NCBI GenBank assembly: GCA_036703255.1
Contig: DATNPL010000131.1
Location: 9,846 to 73,845 of the forward strand
Direction of reading: 5' to 3'
DNA length: 64,000 nucleotides
DNA from: Drouetiella sp036703255
GTDB lineage: Bacteria > Cyanobacteriota > Cyanobacteriia > Elainellales > Elainellaceae
The translations under genes were made by a program, and so were the position numbers. Shown piece by piece: positions 33,327 through 41,933 of this stretch (within the stretch, counting starts at the first letter, position 1; every line of letters begins with the position of its first letter). The notes beneath the pieces were generated by a model. The model saw only the letters and a list, made by a program, of their open reading frames with translations. It was not told the DNA's origin and did no database searches.

Positions 33327-34859
33327 CTAGATCGCCTCTTTGCGCCGAGTGGTCTTGTCTCCCAGCTTTTGGAAGTAGCCCCACTCTACTTGCTCTTCAG
33401 AAAGATCAGGGTCAATCCCAGCAAACACATCTCTGAACAGCGTCCGAGAGCCATGCCAAATATGACCAAAGAAGAACAGTAGCGCAAAACACGCATGTCC
33501 AAACGTGAACCAACCACGAGGGCTAGTGCGGAAAACCCCGTCTGAACCTAGAGTCTCGCGATCGAACTCAAACGCTTCACCCAACTGAGCCTTACGCGCA
33601 AAACGCTTGACAATAGCTGGATCTTTGAAGACTTGACCATCTAACTTGCCACCATACAGACTTGCCGTAACGCCAGCTTGTTCAAAGCTGTACTTAGATT
33701 CTGCACGGCGGAAGGGAATATCTGCTCGAACAATGCCGTCGCTGTCAACCAAGACAACAGGGAATGTTTCAAAAAAGTTGGGCATCCGACGAACCGAAAG
33801 CTCTCGGCCATCAGAGTCTTTGAACACTACATGACCATCCCAGTCTTGAGCAATACCATCACCCTTGACCATTGGCCCTGTTCGGAACAAGCCACCCTTG
33901 GCAGGGTTGTTACCAATGTAGTCGTAGAAAGCAAGCTTCTCAGGAATTGCAGACCAAGCTTCAGAAAGGCTAGCGCCATCCGCCAAGCTTGCCTGAACCC
34001 GCCGAGTGATCTCCTTCTGGTAATAGCTGCTATCCCATTGGTAACGGGTTGGCCCAAACAGCTCAACAGGCGTTTCCGCACAGCCATACCACATGGTTCC
34101 AGCCACTACGAAAGCAGCAAAGAAAACCGCAGCAATACTGCTGGACAAAACAGTTTCAATATTCCCCATCCGCAGAGCACGGTAGAGGCGCTCGGGAGGA
34201 CGAACCGTAAGGTGAAACAGACCTGCAATGATGCCAACAATACCCGCAGCAATGTGGTGCGCTACGATGCCGCCTGGATTGAACGGATCAAAGCCTTCAG
34301 GCCCCCATGCTGGCGCGACAGGTTCAACGTGGCCCGTTAAACCATAGGGGTCAGAAACCCACATCCCCGGCCCAAACACACCCGTCAGGTGGAATGCGCC
34401 AAACCCAAAGCAGAGTAGACCTGATAAAAACAGGTGAATTCCAAACATCTTGGGCAAATCGAGAGCAGGTTCGCCCGTGCGGGGATCTCTAAATAGCTCT
34501 AGATCCCAGTAAACCCAATGCCAGCAGGCTGCCAAAAACAGCAGACCCGACAGGACAATCTGAGCAGCAGCAACGCCTTCAAACGACCAAAAACCAGGGT
34601 TAACTCCTGTTGCGCCCGTAACGCTCCAGCCAGCCCAAGAGTCAGTCACACCAAGACGCGCCATGAAGGGCATGACAAACATGCCCTGCCGCCACATTGG
34701 ATTCAAAACTGGGTCGCTAGGATCAAAGATGGCTAGCTCATAGAGCGCCATTGATCCAGCCCAACCCGACACCAGAGCAGTATGCATCAGATGCACAGAG
34801 ATCAGCCGCCCTGGATCATTTAGGACGACTGTATGTACGCGATACCAGGGTAGTCCCAT
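33327..34859 (-). CDS. psbB: Photosystem II chlorophyll protein CP47
   Basis: The 510-residue protein is PsbB: start MGLPWYRVHTVVLNDPGRL, VHLMHTALVSGWAGSMALYE, a lumenal loop containing SVRRMPNFFETFPVVLVD, and the closing SRTLFRDVFAGIDPDLSE. Six membrane helices carry the His ligands of the core-antenna chlorophylls. ATG 34859 has an AGGAGGAG ribosome binding site eight bases upstream. It is the first gene of psbB-psbT and divergent from the ferredoxin gene with 254 bases between. Confidence 0.98.
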   Translation of the reverse strand: MGLPWYRVHTVVLNDPGRLISVHLMHTALVSGWAGSMALYELAIFDPSDPVLNPMWRQGMFVMPFMARLGVTDSWAGWSVTGATGVNPGFWSFEGVAAAQIVLSGLLFLAACWHWVYWDLELFRDPRTGEPALDLPKMFGIHLFLSGLLCFGFGAFHLTGVFGPGMWVSDPYGLTGHVEPVAPAWGPEGFDPFNPGGIVAHHIAAGIVGIIAGLFHLTVRPPERLYRALRMGNIETVLSSSIAAVFFAAFVVAGTMWYGCAETPVELFGPTRYQWDSSYYQKEITRRVQASLADGASLSEAWSAIPEKLAFYDYIGNNPAKGGLFRTGPMVKGDGIAQDWDGHVVFKDSDGRELSVRRMPNFFETFPVVLVDSDGIVRADIPFRRAESKYSFEQAGVTASLYGGKLDGQVFKDPAIVKRFARKAQLGEAFEFDRETLGSDGVFRTSPRGWFTFGHACFALLFFFGHIWHGSRTLFRDVFAGIDPDLSEEQVEWGYFQKLGDKTTRRKEAI

Positions 34860-35113
34860 CGACTACGCTCCTCCTAAACGAATAAATTTCAACGATTCCT
34901 TCAGCCTTTTATTAAGGTGCCTAATACTGGTTAGACTACCAGATCAAGGAGCACCGTATCCTATGGGATCGCTCAACATCAAACTGCCTCCTTATCTTCA
35001 TTGGCGACTTGGATGAGGTCGGAAAACCGAACCTTGTGCAGTTTGGCTGTAAGCTTGTAAAAATGAAAGTGTATAAAGAAGTGTAACTAGTGTGAGAGGC
35101 GATTGCAAGCACT
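34860..35113. promoter_or_regulatory. Divergent psbB / ferredoxin promoter region
   Basis: The 254 bases carry both promoters. Toward the ferredoxin gene a TATAAA box lies at 35072-35077, about 37 bases before the ATG. On the psbB side the strong ribosome binding site AGGAGGAG is seen. I could not place -35 boxes with confidence. Confidence 0.45.
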
Positions 35114-35536
35114 ATGCAGACAGGCTCTAAGGAAGATTCTCAACAAGGCTTAGAACCCGAACCTGACCAGCCAACCGAACAGAGGGCTGAACAGACGGTC
35201 GAGCCATCTACAACCGAGTCCCAAGTAAAATCAATGCCCTGTATTACGTTTGTTAAAGAAGATAAGGTGGCATTTGCAGCAGAAGGAGCGAATCTCCGTT
35301 TCAAAGCCTTAGAGAACGGTATCGATCTGTACACGTTCATGGGCAAAATGATGACCTGTGGCGGTTACGGTCAATGTGGCACCTGCGTTGTCGAAATTGT
35401 CGAGGGTATGCAGAACCTCTCTCCCAGAACTGAAGTAGAAGATCGTAAACTTCGGAAGAAGCCCGACAACTACCGCCTGGCCTGTCAGGCTCTAGTGCAT
35501 GGAGCCGTGAGCGTAGTCACGAAACCAGGGAAGTAG
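35114..35536 (+). CDS. [2Fe-2S] plant-type ferredoxin with N-terminal extension
   Basis: The ferredoxin core has cluster ligands C82, C88, C91 and C124 (MTCGGYGQCGTCVVE then RLACQ), C-x5-C-x2-C-x32-C. The spacing before the second Cys differs from PetF (C-x4-C), so this is not the photosynthetic ferredoxin but a divergent type. The first 40 residues are Glu/Gln/Thr-rich; an internal ATG at 35234 (MPCITFVKED) gives a 100-residue protein of more usual size and is a real alternative start. It is followed by psbM after 98 bases. I recall this ferredoxin next to psbM or psbB in other cyanobacteria, which suggests a photosystem-linked role; that is inference. Confidence 0.88.
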   Translation: MQTGSKEDSQQGLEPEPDQPTEQRAEQTVEPSTTESQVKSMPCITFVKEDKVAFAAEGANLRFKALENGIDLYTFMGKMMTCGGYGQCGTCVVEIVEGMQNLSPRTEVEDRKLRKKPDNYRLACQALVHGAVSVVTKPGK

Positions 35537-35634
35537 GTTAGGTTACTCGTTTTGATCCAAGTTGAGATGTATTCTTAATCTTGGAAGTATTTTTGAATCC
35601 ATTTCGGCAATTCAGTTATGCGAGGCTGGGTCTA

Positions 35635-35748
35635 ATGCAAGTTAATGATTTAGGATTTGTTGCTACTATTCTGTTTGTTTTGGTTCCCTCAGTTTTTCTG
35701 TTAATTCTTTACATTCAGACTGCTAGCCGCGATGGGACAAAATCCTAG
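35635..35748 (+). CDS. psbM: Photosystem II protein PsbM
   Basis: ATG 35635 to TAG 35748 encodes 37 residues: MQVNDLGFVATILFVLVPSV followed by FLLILYIQTASRDGTKS. This is the single-helix PsbM, including the conserved N-terminus MQVN and the tail IQTASR. GAGG ten bases upstream is the ribosome binding site. PsbM sits at the monomer-monomer contact of photosystem II. It is too short for standard cut-offs and is followed by a strong terminator. Confidence 0.96.
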   Translation: MQVNDLGFVATILFVLVPSVFLLILYIQTASRDGTKS

Positions 35749-35780
35749 TTTTCTGAATGCGAAAACTGAAGTAAAGAAAG

Positions 35781-35813
35781 GCGTTAGGAGAATTCTTAAC
35801 GCTTTTTCTTTTT
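35781..35813 (+). terminator. Intrinsic terminator of psbM
   Basis: GCGTTAGGAG (35781-35790) folds back onto TTCTTAACGC (ending 35802), followed by TTTTTCTTTTT. This is a classical stem plus T-tract 33 bases past the psbM stop. Confidence 0.88.
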
Positions 35814-36027
35814 CTATAAGGTCTTATACCTGTTGTCACTATGTTTAGAAAAATTAAGATATGTAGCGCTGCTCATTGATGATTTTCGCAGGATGCTCTG
35901 TGCCCTTTGAAGAGTTATCTCCTGCCAGCAATGCCCCGATATGCTGGCGGGCGCACAACCTCCACAGAAACGCTCTCGGATAGGGCGACCATCTGGGCAA
36001 TGGATCTATAGGTTTTAGCAAAAATAA

Positions 36028-36050
36028 AGGGGTAGAGAGACTCTACCCCT
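36028..36050 (-). terminator. 10-bp hairpin, likely psaD terminator
   Basis: AGGGGTAGAG (36028-36037) pairs perfectly with CTCTACCCCT (36041-36050) around AGA. On the minus strand it is followed by TTATTTTTGC, a T-rich tract, 260 bases downstream of psaD. Confidence 0.65.
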
Positions 36051-36310
36051 GCAAACCGCATATGGAAACTGAAATTGAGCCAAGCTATCGCTTGAATGGC
36101 CTTGCTGAACTAGAGGATAGTTTCTATGGGAAGGGAGATCCGTCCCTCTAATAAAAAATGCTCCTCAGAATCTAGCAATGCCCTTTGTGTTTTACGCAGT
36201 GGCACAGTCCACCGCATGAAAAGTTTGGTTCCCAGGACATTCAAGGGTCTTGGAGAAACCCTTGAACATCCATTGGTAAAGCCTAGAGCTGAAACGCTGC
36301 CACAACCCAA

Positions 36311-36739
36311 TTAAGAGTCGTAGGTTTTCTTGCCCGTAAACTTGACCGCAGCCGGTTCGGGGTTGCTGCCAATGTTGCGTGCAATTGCGTTCACCTTTTC
36401 GCGTCCAGCGTTCACCTTTTCAGGGAAAACGCCATCTGCTGGATGCAAGTACTGAGTTTCGCCACTGGGGTAAACCCGGTAAATCTTGAAATCCTCAATT
36501 CTGGGCTTAAACTTGGTGCGCAACTGCCCACCTAGAGCCAAACACTGCTCTTTGCGAGCCAGATATAGCAGGTTTTCACCTTGCCGCATCGTAGCTGCGC
36601 CGCCTGTAGGCATTTCAAACACCTGTTCTTTAGGACTAGTCCAGGTAATCGCGTACTTTTCTTCTTCGTCGGCTTTGCTGAGGAGTCCGCCAGTGCTACC
36701 GCCAAACAAGGGAGTTTGTCCAGTAAGAGTTTCTGCCAT
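36311..36739 (-). CDS. psaD: Photosystem I subunit II PsaD
   Basis: The 142-residue protein starts at ATG 36739 (MAETLTGQTPLFGGSTGGLL); the longer frame to 36757 is not typical. Conserved parts include EEKYAITWTSPKEQVFEMPT, GAATMRQGENLLYLARKEQC, KPRIEDFKIYRVYPSGE and YLHPADGVFPEKVN. PsaD lies on the cytoplasmic side of photosystem I and forms the docking site for ferredoxin. It is a single-gene unit with its own terminator downstream. Length is as usual for cyanobacteria. Confidence 0.98.
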   Translation of the reverse strand: MAETLTGQTPLFGGSTGGLLSKADEEEKYAITWTSPKEQVFEMPTGGAATMRQGENLLYLARKEQCLALGGQLRTKFKPRIEDFKIYRVYPSGETQYLHPADGVFPEKVNAGREKVNAIARNIGSNPEPAAVKFTGKKTYDS

Positions 36740-36953
36740 GGATTTTTCTCTGAACATTTTTCAGGAATCCTATCATCGTGACTGACCCTCTATCTCGACT
36801 TTGCCATGAACTGTAACAGTTCTTCGTGAACAGTTTTTTACGGGATGATCTCAGCGGTGTGCTTTGAGGCATAAGGGCTTGACAGGGTAGACCGAGCATC
36901 CTGTAAACCTTTACGTTAAATAAATTTACTCTTAGTTCCGCAGAAGCGATCGC

Positions 36954-38591
36954 TCACTCAAAGTAAGGCATGAGCTGTAAGGAGCCTAACCCCAACTCTT
37001 TAGCCGAGATTGACCGAGCTTCAAACAGCGCCAGCATGTCGGTAAATTCAGGATTACCTTTTGATGCGCCTGTAAAGCCTTTGGCGATGACGAGGCCGCA
37101 GTATCCCTTGATTTTTTTGCAGCGCTGATCCCACTTTTTGCGCGCCTGGATATGAACTGGATCGGCCTCTAAAAACTCTCCAAACAGGTGCATTTCGCCG
37201 TTTTCGGTTTGCAAGATACCGAGGTCGTAGCGATCGCCCGAGATAGGGTCTTCACCGGGGTTGAAGCAAATTGCCTTGAGTCCACCCGAAGCTTTGAGTG
37301 CATCAATTAGCGTTAGGGCTTTGGGGCGAGAGGTTTGAATCAGAATCACCGGAAAGCCATCGCTGCCTCTAGAAAAATCGACGTTTAAATTTTGATAAAA
37401 CTTAACGCTAGTTCGCAGAATGTCTAAGGTATCCCAAGGCATTGCCCCCAGGCTATAGAAAGAATTGCCGGGAATCAAGTCATTTCTGAGGACGGGCGTG
37501 GGTTCCATTGCCCAACCCTCTTCAGCATCGGACTCAGCCGACATTTCAAATAATTCCTCGGCGATCGCAGGCAGAGTGCTGACCTTAACGGAAATTTTCT
37601 GCGCTGCCTCCTTAGGATCAGGAATGCGATAGCGGCTTTGCACCAGCGGGAAGTCTGAGGCAAGTTTAGCAAGATGCTGCCGAAAGAAGCGGTGCAGGGC
37701 ATCGAGCGCCACTAACACGACGCGGGCTTCTTCTTCGTAAAGGACAGGCCGCATTCCCTCTAAGGGGTGCAAATTACCGAAAGCAGGGCGCACCCCTGTT
37801 TCAGCGTAGAAAGTAGAAAATTCGTCGTCGCGATCGTCCTCGTCCTGCCATTCTTCATCATCTTGATCAAAGGTGACAAACAGGCAGTCTTGCTCTAAGA
37901 AAGCAGATTCCAGGTCTTCAGTTTCTTCTCCGGCCAATAAAACCTGCTGCCGAAACTTTTTGAGCGACTCCAGAGAGCGATACATGAGTAGGCCATACTC
38001 TACCCCCAACATCCCTAAAATCGAGACATAGAGCATGCCAACATCGCCATAATTTAGCTCCAGGGAGATGATCTTTTCCTCATCCAGAGTTTCCCAAGGG
38101 GCATCCTGCCAAATTTGCCGGGTGATCGCTTCCATCGGCTGAATGTACTCTTCTGGCAGCTCTGGCGGACGAGACTGCATCATGCCCTGTAAACCATCAA
38201 AGAATTCGTCAATTAAGGGAAGTTCAGGGGCATATTCCACCACAATGTCAAGATCTTGTAAGACGCCGCGCAGAAAGAATTGCAGCTCTCGATCGCGCAC
38301 AATAATCTTTTGAGGTCGGGCAGGCATAGCTGAGCCGTGGGGAAATTCCATAGCTTGCAGCAAGGTTCTCACGATCGCCTCTTGCCCTGCATCTTCAGGT
38401 GCCATGTCCATTGCTCGGACAATCCCCTCGGTTCCGTCCATCCAAAGAATGCATTGACCGCGATCGCTGAGCTGCGGCTCAATGCTGAGGATAGTGCTAG
38501 AACCCAAGCTGCGGCAGTCTCCCTCCCAAACGCTGGGAACCTGATGCAATTTCTTGAGCCGACGACGGGTAGTGCCTCTGAGAGCAGTCAT
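36954..38591 (-). CDS. Large conserved cyanobacterial protein of unknown function
   Basis: About 545 residues from ATG 38591 (MTALRGTTRRRLKKLHQ). No signal peptide or membrane segment. The first 170 residues contain WMDGTEGIVRAMDMAPEDAG and ARPQKIIVRDRELQFFL, a pattern I associate with cyanobacterial DUF6930-type proteins. The middle has a very acidic stretch (DQDDEEWQDEDDRDDEF, near 250-270). The C-terminal part includes RPKALTLIDALKASGG and ICFNPGEDPISGDRYDLGIL. No catalytic motif is recognised. It is 214 bases upstream of psaD on the same strand. Confidence 0.8.
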   Translation of the reverse strand: MTALRGTTRRRLKKLHQVPSVWEGDCRSLGSSTILSIEPQLSDRGQCILWMDGTEGIVRAMDMAPEDAGQEAIVRTLLQAMEFPHGSAMPARPQKIIVRDRELQFFLRGVLQDLDIVVEYAPELPLIDEFFDGLQGMMQSRPPELPEEYIQPMEAITRQIWQDAPWETLDEEKIISLELNYGDVGMLYVSILGMLGVEYGLLMYRSLESLKKFRQQVLLAGEETEDLESAFLEQDCLFVTFDQDDEEWQDEDDRDDEFSTFYAETGVRPAFGNLHPLEGMRPVLYEEEARVVLVALDALHRFFRQHLAKLASDFPLVQSRYRIPDPKEAAQKISVKVSTLPAIAEELFEMSAESDAEEGWAMEPTPVLRNDLIPGNSFYSLGAMPWDTLDILRTSVKFYQNLNVDFSRGSDGFPVILIQTSRPKALTLIDALKASGGLKAICFNPGEDPISGDRYDLGILQTENGEMHLFGEFLEADPVHIQARKKWDQRCKKIKGYCGLVIAKGFTGASKGNPEFTDMLALFEARSISAKELGLGSLQLMPYFE

Positions 38592-38815
38592 AGATAAAAC
38601 CAAAGCTAGAATGAGTAGAGGAATGACAGTGCGTTAAGCGCCTCAGAAGGATTCGGCGGGTGGCTTGCGCCCAACGCTGCCGCGAAAAATCTTAATGTGC
38701 AGATGCGGTGATTCTATTGATGCTAATGCAATCCTGACGGCTTGAGGATAAAACCTCGGGATGAATCCGTTACTATCAGAGTAGAGACAAGCCAAATATT
38801 GGGAGTTTTGAACAG

Positions 38816-39169
38816 ATGACACAGGCAACTCAACCGCAACAGCGTGGGATTTTGATGTCTGATGCCGCCTTGCGCCATGTCTTAGCGCTACGAGATAAGC
38901 AAGGCAAAGATTTATGTCTACGTGTAGGCGTGCGGCAGGGGGGGTGCTCGGGCATGTCTTACATGATGGACTTTGAAGATGCTAGCAATATTCGAGAAAC
39001 CGACGAGGTTTACGACTACGAAGGTTTCAAGGTGATTTGCGATCCAAAGAGCATGCTGTATCTCTATGGCTTGATGCTGGACTACAGCGATGCCTTGATT
39101 GGGGGCGGCTTTCAGTTTACCAATCCCAATGCCAGCCAGACTTGCGGCTGTGGTAAGTCATTCTCATAG
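38816..39169 (+). CDS. Iron-sulfur cluster assembly protein, HesB/IscA/SufA family
   Basis: The 117-residue protein shows the A-type carrier fold: LMSDAALRHVLALRDK, LRVGVRQGGCSGMSYMMDF, DPKSMLYLYGLMLDYSDAL, and the C-terminal TCGCGKSFS. The three cluster cysteines (one in GGCSG, two in TCGCG) are present. It receives or stores [2Fe-2S]/[4Fe-4S] clusters for transfer to apoproteins such as photosystem I or ferredoxins. It is divergent from the large unknown gene and followed by two hairpins and a TPR gene. Confidence 0.93.
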   Translation: MTQATQPQQRGILMSDAALRHVLALRDKQGKDLCLRVGVRQGGCSGMSYMMDFEDASNIRETDEVYDYEGFKVICDPKSMLYLYGLMLDYSDALIGGGFQFTNPNASQTCGCGKSFS

Positions 39170-39229
39170 AACTGCGCTTGTAGCTTCAATGATTTGGCTG
39201 AGTTGAGATGGATATTTAACTCCTAGAGT

Positions 39230-39262
39230 AGGATTTTGTGGCGTGCTACAAAATCCTCTTTT
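39230..39262 (+). terminator. 10-bp hairpin with T-tract after the IscA-type gene
   Basis: AGGATTTTGT (39230-39239) pairs with ACAAAATCCT (39248-39257), then CTTTTGTTTG. It lies about 60 bases past the stop. Confidence 0.7.
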
Positions 39263-39307
39263 GTTTGTTGCGCCTTTTTAATTCGTGAATTATGGCCATT
39301 ACTCCTA

Positions 39308-39350
39308 GGACATTTTTGTGGGCGTGCTCCGCACGCCCACAAAAATGTCC
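39308..39350. terminator. Perfect 20-bp hairpin, three-base loop
   Basis: GGACATTTTTGTGGGCGTGC (39308-39327) is exactly complementary to 39331-39350 around TCC. It lies between the IscA-type gene and the TPR gene, in the same style as those at 27995 and 29451. Confidence 0.8.
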
Positions 39351-39464
39351 CCATCCTAAGACTTGAGACTCTAGCTGTAAATTTGCGATCCCAATCAGGA
39401 GAGCCGCATTTGGGTGCTGCATCTACGGTACTCTAGTAGACCGTGACATTCTTTATCGGTGACT

Positions 39465-39896
39465 ATGACTGAAGAGATTTCGGTTGAGGATTTGTTTGAC
39501 CAAGGCTTAGAGCGATATAAAGCTGGCGAGTCAGTGGAAACGCTGCTACCTGTTTTTAAGGAAGTCTGCGATCGCGCTCCCAAAACCAGCTCAGCATGGA
39601 CTTGTTTAGCATGGCTTTATCTGCTGGCTGACAAGCCAAGTCAAGCCCTTAAAGCAGCTCAAAAAGCCGTGAAGCTGAATCCTCAAGACCCTCAAGCTCG
39701 GGTAAATTTGGCGATCGCCATGCTAGAAACCAATCAAAAAGGCGTGCGGCAGCATGTGGAGTTAGCGGGTCAGATCATTATGGTGTCTCCCGAGCTAAAT
39801 GATGAGTTAAAGGAAAACTTTAAAGAAGGATTAAGCAGAAAGCCGGACTGGAAGAGCTTAAACCGCGTTAAAGCATGGCTTTTTGACGCTGAGTAA
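39465..39896 (+). CDS. Small TPR protein
   Basis: The 143-residue protein from ATG 39465 (MTEEISVEDLFDQGLERY); a GTG two codons earlier is equally possible. Residues about 45-115 form two tetratricopeptide repeats (SAWTCLAWLYLLADKPSQAL, NPQDPQARVNLAIAML), with a charged C-terminal helix. It is soluble and likely binds partner proteins. It stands after the IscA-type gene on the same strand, an adjacency that may be functional, but two hairpins separate them. Confidence 0.85.
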   Translation: MTEEISVEDLFDQGLERYKAGESVETLLPVFKEVCDRAPKTSSAWTCLAWLYLLADKPSQALKAAQKAVKLNPQDPQARVNLAIAMLETNQKGVRQHVELAGQIIMVSPELNDELKENFKEGLSRKPDWKSLNRVKAWLFDAE

Positions 39897-40158
39897 CGTA
39901 AAACTTCACACTTTACAGTCTTTGCTTTCGCAAGAGGAAACCCTGGCTCAATGCCTCAGCGACTGATGCTGTTGAAGCACAGGTCTTATCCCCTATCGTT
40001 TGCGATCGTGTTTTTTTATGTATCCTATCTAACTATTTCGCAAATATTTTTAATAGAGAAATCAGAAACTGAGTGATAAGATTTGGTGAAGTTGGAGATT
40101 AGCTATGCTCATAGCTGATTTTTTATCACTCATTTTAATACTCAAGGAGCTGGCTTCC

Positions 40159-40347
40159 ATGCAAGGTAATACCGTTGATGTCAAACCAGACACTCGCAAC
40201 CACAAGGGCTTTTTCATTGATCAAGGCGAATACAAATTCATGGGCATTGATCAGTCCGGTTGGGCCCTGATTTGCGTCGATGATGTGTCTTGCCACTACG
40301 TAGATCCAGACAATTTAGAAAACATTGAAGAGTTAGTAGGGAGCTAG
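40159..40347 (+). CDS. Small conserved protein, 62 residues, unknown function
   Basis: Start at ATG 40159 (MQGNTVDVKPDTRNHKGFFI), nine bases after AAGGAG; a longer frame from 40105 would make that ribosome binding site coding. The product is a compact beta-type protein with KFMGIDQSGWALICVDDVSC and a final NLENIEELVGS. No membrane segment. A good ribosome binding site and protein-like composition support it. Function unknown. Confidence 0.75.
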   Translation: MQGNTVDVKPDTRNHKGFFIDQGEYKFMGIDQSGWALICVDDVSCHYVDPDNLENIEELVGS

Positions 40348-40487
40348 TTTGACTCGTTTTTCTACAGATTTTAAGCAATTTTCGCTTTCGCTATGGCTGT
40401 TCCTGTTGAGGGTGCAGCCGTATTTTTTTGGTAATCTAGAAGCAATCAGAAATCGTACAAAACTCATGCTCTCTACCGTTCGGCCCT

Positions 40488-40742
40488 ATGAAGGATAAAT
40501 TTTTAGAGTGGCTAAATCTTGCTTTAATGGCAAATTTATTTCTAGTTCTGTTCAGCTTTTTTTGGCTGGCGATCGCCGTTGTGGGTCACTCCTTTGGCAT
40601 TTCACTGGGACTCGATCTCTGGTATAAACTTTGGGAGCCTGTATTTACGCCAGCTATCGGCATTTTGATGGCGGGCGCTCTTTTAAGCGGTGTGGCAAGT
40701 TGGGTCAAAAAACGTTTAGATGCTCGACAGCCTCAACCCTAA
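40488..40742 (+). CDS. Small membrane protein with two helices
   Basis: The 84-residue product has two hydrophobic segments (LALMANLFLVLFSFFWLAIAV read in part from residue 10, and FTPAIGILMAGALLSGVASW near 53-72), then a basic tail KKRLDARQPQP. No recognised domain. The start MKDKFLEWLN has no strong ribosome binding site; ATGAAG lies shortly after TTCGGCCCT. It is in tandem with its neighbours on the plus strand. Function unknown. Confidence 0.7.
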   Translation: MKDKFLEWLNLALMANLFLVLFSFFWLAIAVVGHSFGISLGLDLWYKLWEPVFTPAIGILMAGALLSGVASWVKKRLDARQPQP

Positions 40743-40882
40743 GATCTGCCATTTGAGGCTTGAAGTCCTTGCGTAGAAAGTCAGTTAGGTTGTTAAGTTT
40801 TTTGAAACGTAACCTCCCACAACCTTTGTCTTCGCCTGCATAAGTCAAGAATCGGGATCGGAAATTTTTAAGTAGGCAGCGT

Positions 40883-41482
40883 ATGGTATTTCCTTTGCTA
40901 AAAACAGTGCGCTCTAGCACGTCATTCATCCGCCAATGGTTTGAACCTAAGAGCTTGGCGCTCATCGTGAGTTTTCCTGTCGCTCTAATGGCTTTTGAGG
41001 GCAACATTTTCTCAGGGACAATGCCACCGAACGGTGCTCTTGCCCAAGTTAATCCCAATCCTGAGATTTTTGGTGAGCCACCATTTAACCGTTCTCCCCG
41101 CCCTCGGACGCCTGTTGATGCGACTACACCACCTTCCAGTACTGACGACCCTACGTTAGTTCCAGACGAAGCCATCACGCCTGTTCAGGGTCAGGTCAGC
41201 ATTCGATTTGTGAATTTGACAGGGGCAGAAATCGCTTACCAGGTGATCGATGTAACGGAGTACCGAACGTTGGCGGGGCGGGCAGAGATGACGCTGCAAA
41301 ACCTTGATGTTCCCACCACTTTGACGTTTCGCCGTCAAGATAACGGATTTTTGCTCGTCAAGCTAGAGGCAAAACCAACTGAAGTGGGGGTTCTTACCGT
41401 CACTGTTCGAGAAACTCCAAATTTTGGGAGCGATCGCACCTCAATTTACATTGACCCCGCTGGAGAGGTTTATCTCAATTAG
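40883..41482 (+). CDS. Exported protein of unknown function
   Basis: The 199-residue protein has a long signal sequence: a basic start, hydrophobic core SLALIVSFPVALMAF and a likely signal peptidase site after ALA (residues 52-54, NGALAQV). A Pro/Thr-rich linker (RSPRPRTPVDATTPP) leads to a beta-rich domain of about 90 residues (VSIRFVNLTGAEIAYQVIDV, TLQNLDVPTTLTFRRQ, GVLTVTVRETPNFG). It is expected in the periplasm or envelope. No family recognised. Confidence 0.78.
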   Translation: MVFPLLKTVRSSTSFIRQWFEPKSLALIVSFPVALMAFEGNIFSGTMPPNGALAQVNPNPEIFGEPPFNRSPRPRTPVDATTPPSSTDDPTLVPDEAITPVQGQVSIRFVNLTGAEIAYQVIDVTEYRTLAGRAEMTLQNLDVPTTLTFRRQDNGFLLVKLEAKPTEVGVLTVTVRETPNFGSDRTSIYIDPAGEVYLN

Positions 41483-41551
41483 TAGGCTATCTCTTTCGTC
41501 ATTCGGTAGCCCTTAAAAGAGGATGTCCTGAATACCTTCAGAGAATCTTCC

Positions 41552-41617
41552 GTAGGGGCGGGTTTTGCAGATAGCTTTATGCTTCTCTATGCAATAACTT
41601 GCTAAGCCCGCCCCTAC
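41552..41617. repeat. Inverted repeat with 11-bp arms
   Basis: GTAGGGGCGGG (41552-41562) and CCCGCCCCTAC (41607-41617) flank a 44-base AT-rich centre. GTAGGGGCGGG-type ends are common in dispersed cyanobacterial repeats. It lies 69 bases after the exported-protein gene and could act as its terminator. Confidence 0.55.
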
Positions 41618-41861
41618 CAGGGCACCTTGTTTCATCCATGATCCTTAGCTTTAGGTGACTCAAGGCAAAGTCAACCTCAATGAAGGGGGCGATAGAAGCG
41701 AGAGATGAGCTACGAAAGGCCGCTAAGGTGAACGTTCGATGCCAAAGTGCTGTTATTCGACCTAGCGTAGGCTTTTAGCTCTGGCACAGCTTAGAAGGCG
41801 TGAAGCTCCATAGAGTATTGCCTCCTGGGATCGTGGATTAAATAACACCGGAAACTCAAGC

Positions 41862-41933
41862 GTAAGGGTTTAGCATTCGGGCAATCCGCTTTGCTACGAC
41901 CCAGGGCACATCTGCCGAATGCTAAACCCCTAC
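41862..41933. repeat. Inverted repeat with about 21-bp arms
   Basis: The left arm 41862-41883 (GTAAGGGTTTAGCATTCGGG-CA) is nearly complementary to 41913-41933 (TGCCGAATGCTAAACCCCTA-C). The centre of 29 bases has no coding frame. It resembles a small dispersed or MITE-type repeat. Confidence 0.6.

Larger units (their letters stand above)
35749..36310. other. Spacer between psbM and psaD
   Basis: These 562 bases separate the convergent psbM and psaD genes. They hold the psbM terminator and three further inverted repeats: 35921-35930 with 35942-35951 (CCTGCCAGCA/TGCTGGCGGG), 36028-36050, and 36240-36248 with 36258-36266 (TTCAAGGGT/ACCCTTGAA, just past the psaD stop). A 62-codon frame over 36126-36314 has no ribosome binding site. 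Confidence 0.5.

Noticed and set aside
33678..34340. 220-codon plus-strand frame opposite psbB
   Set aside because: It lies wholly within psbB, whose protein is certain; the product has no recognisable features.
35140..35346. 68-codon minus-strand frame opposite the ferredoxin
   Set aside because: Fully inside the ferredoxin gene, without a ribosome binding site.
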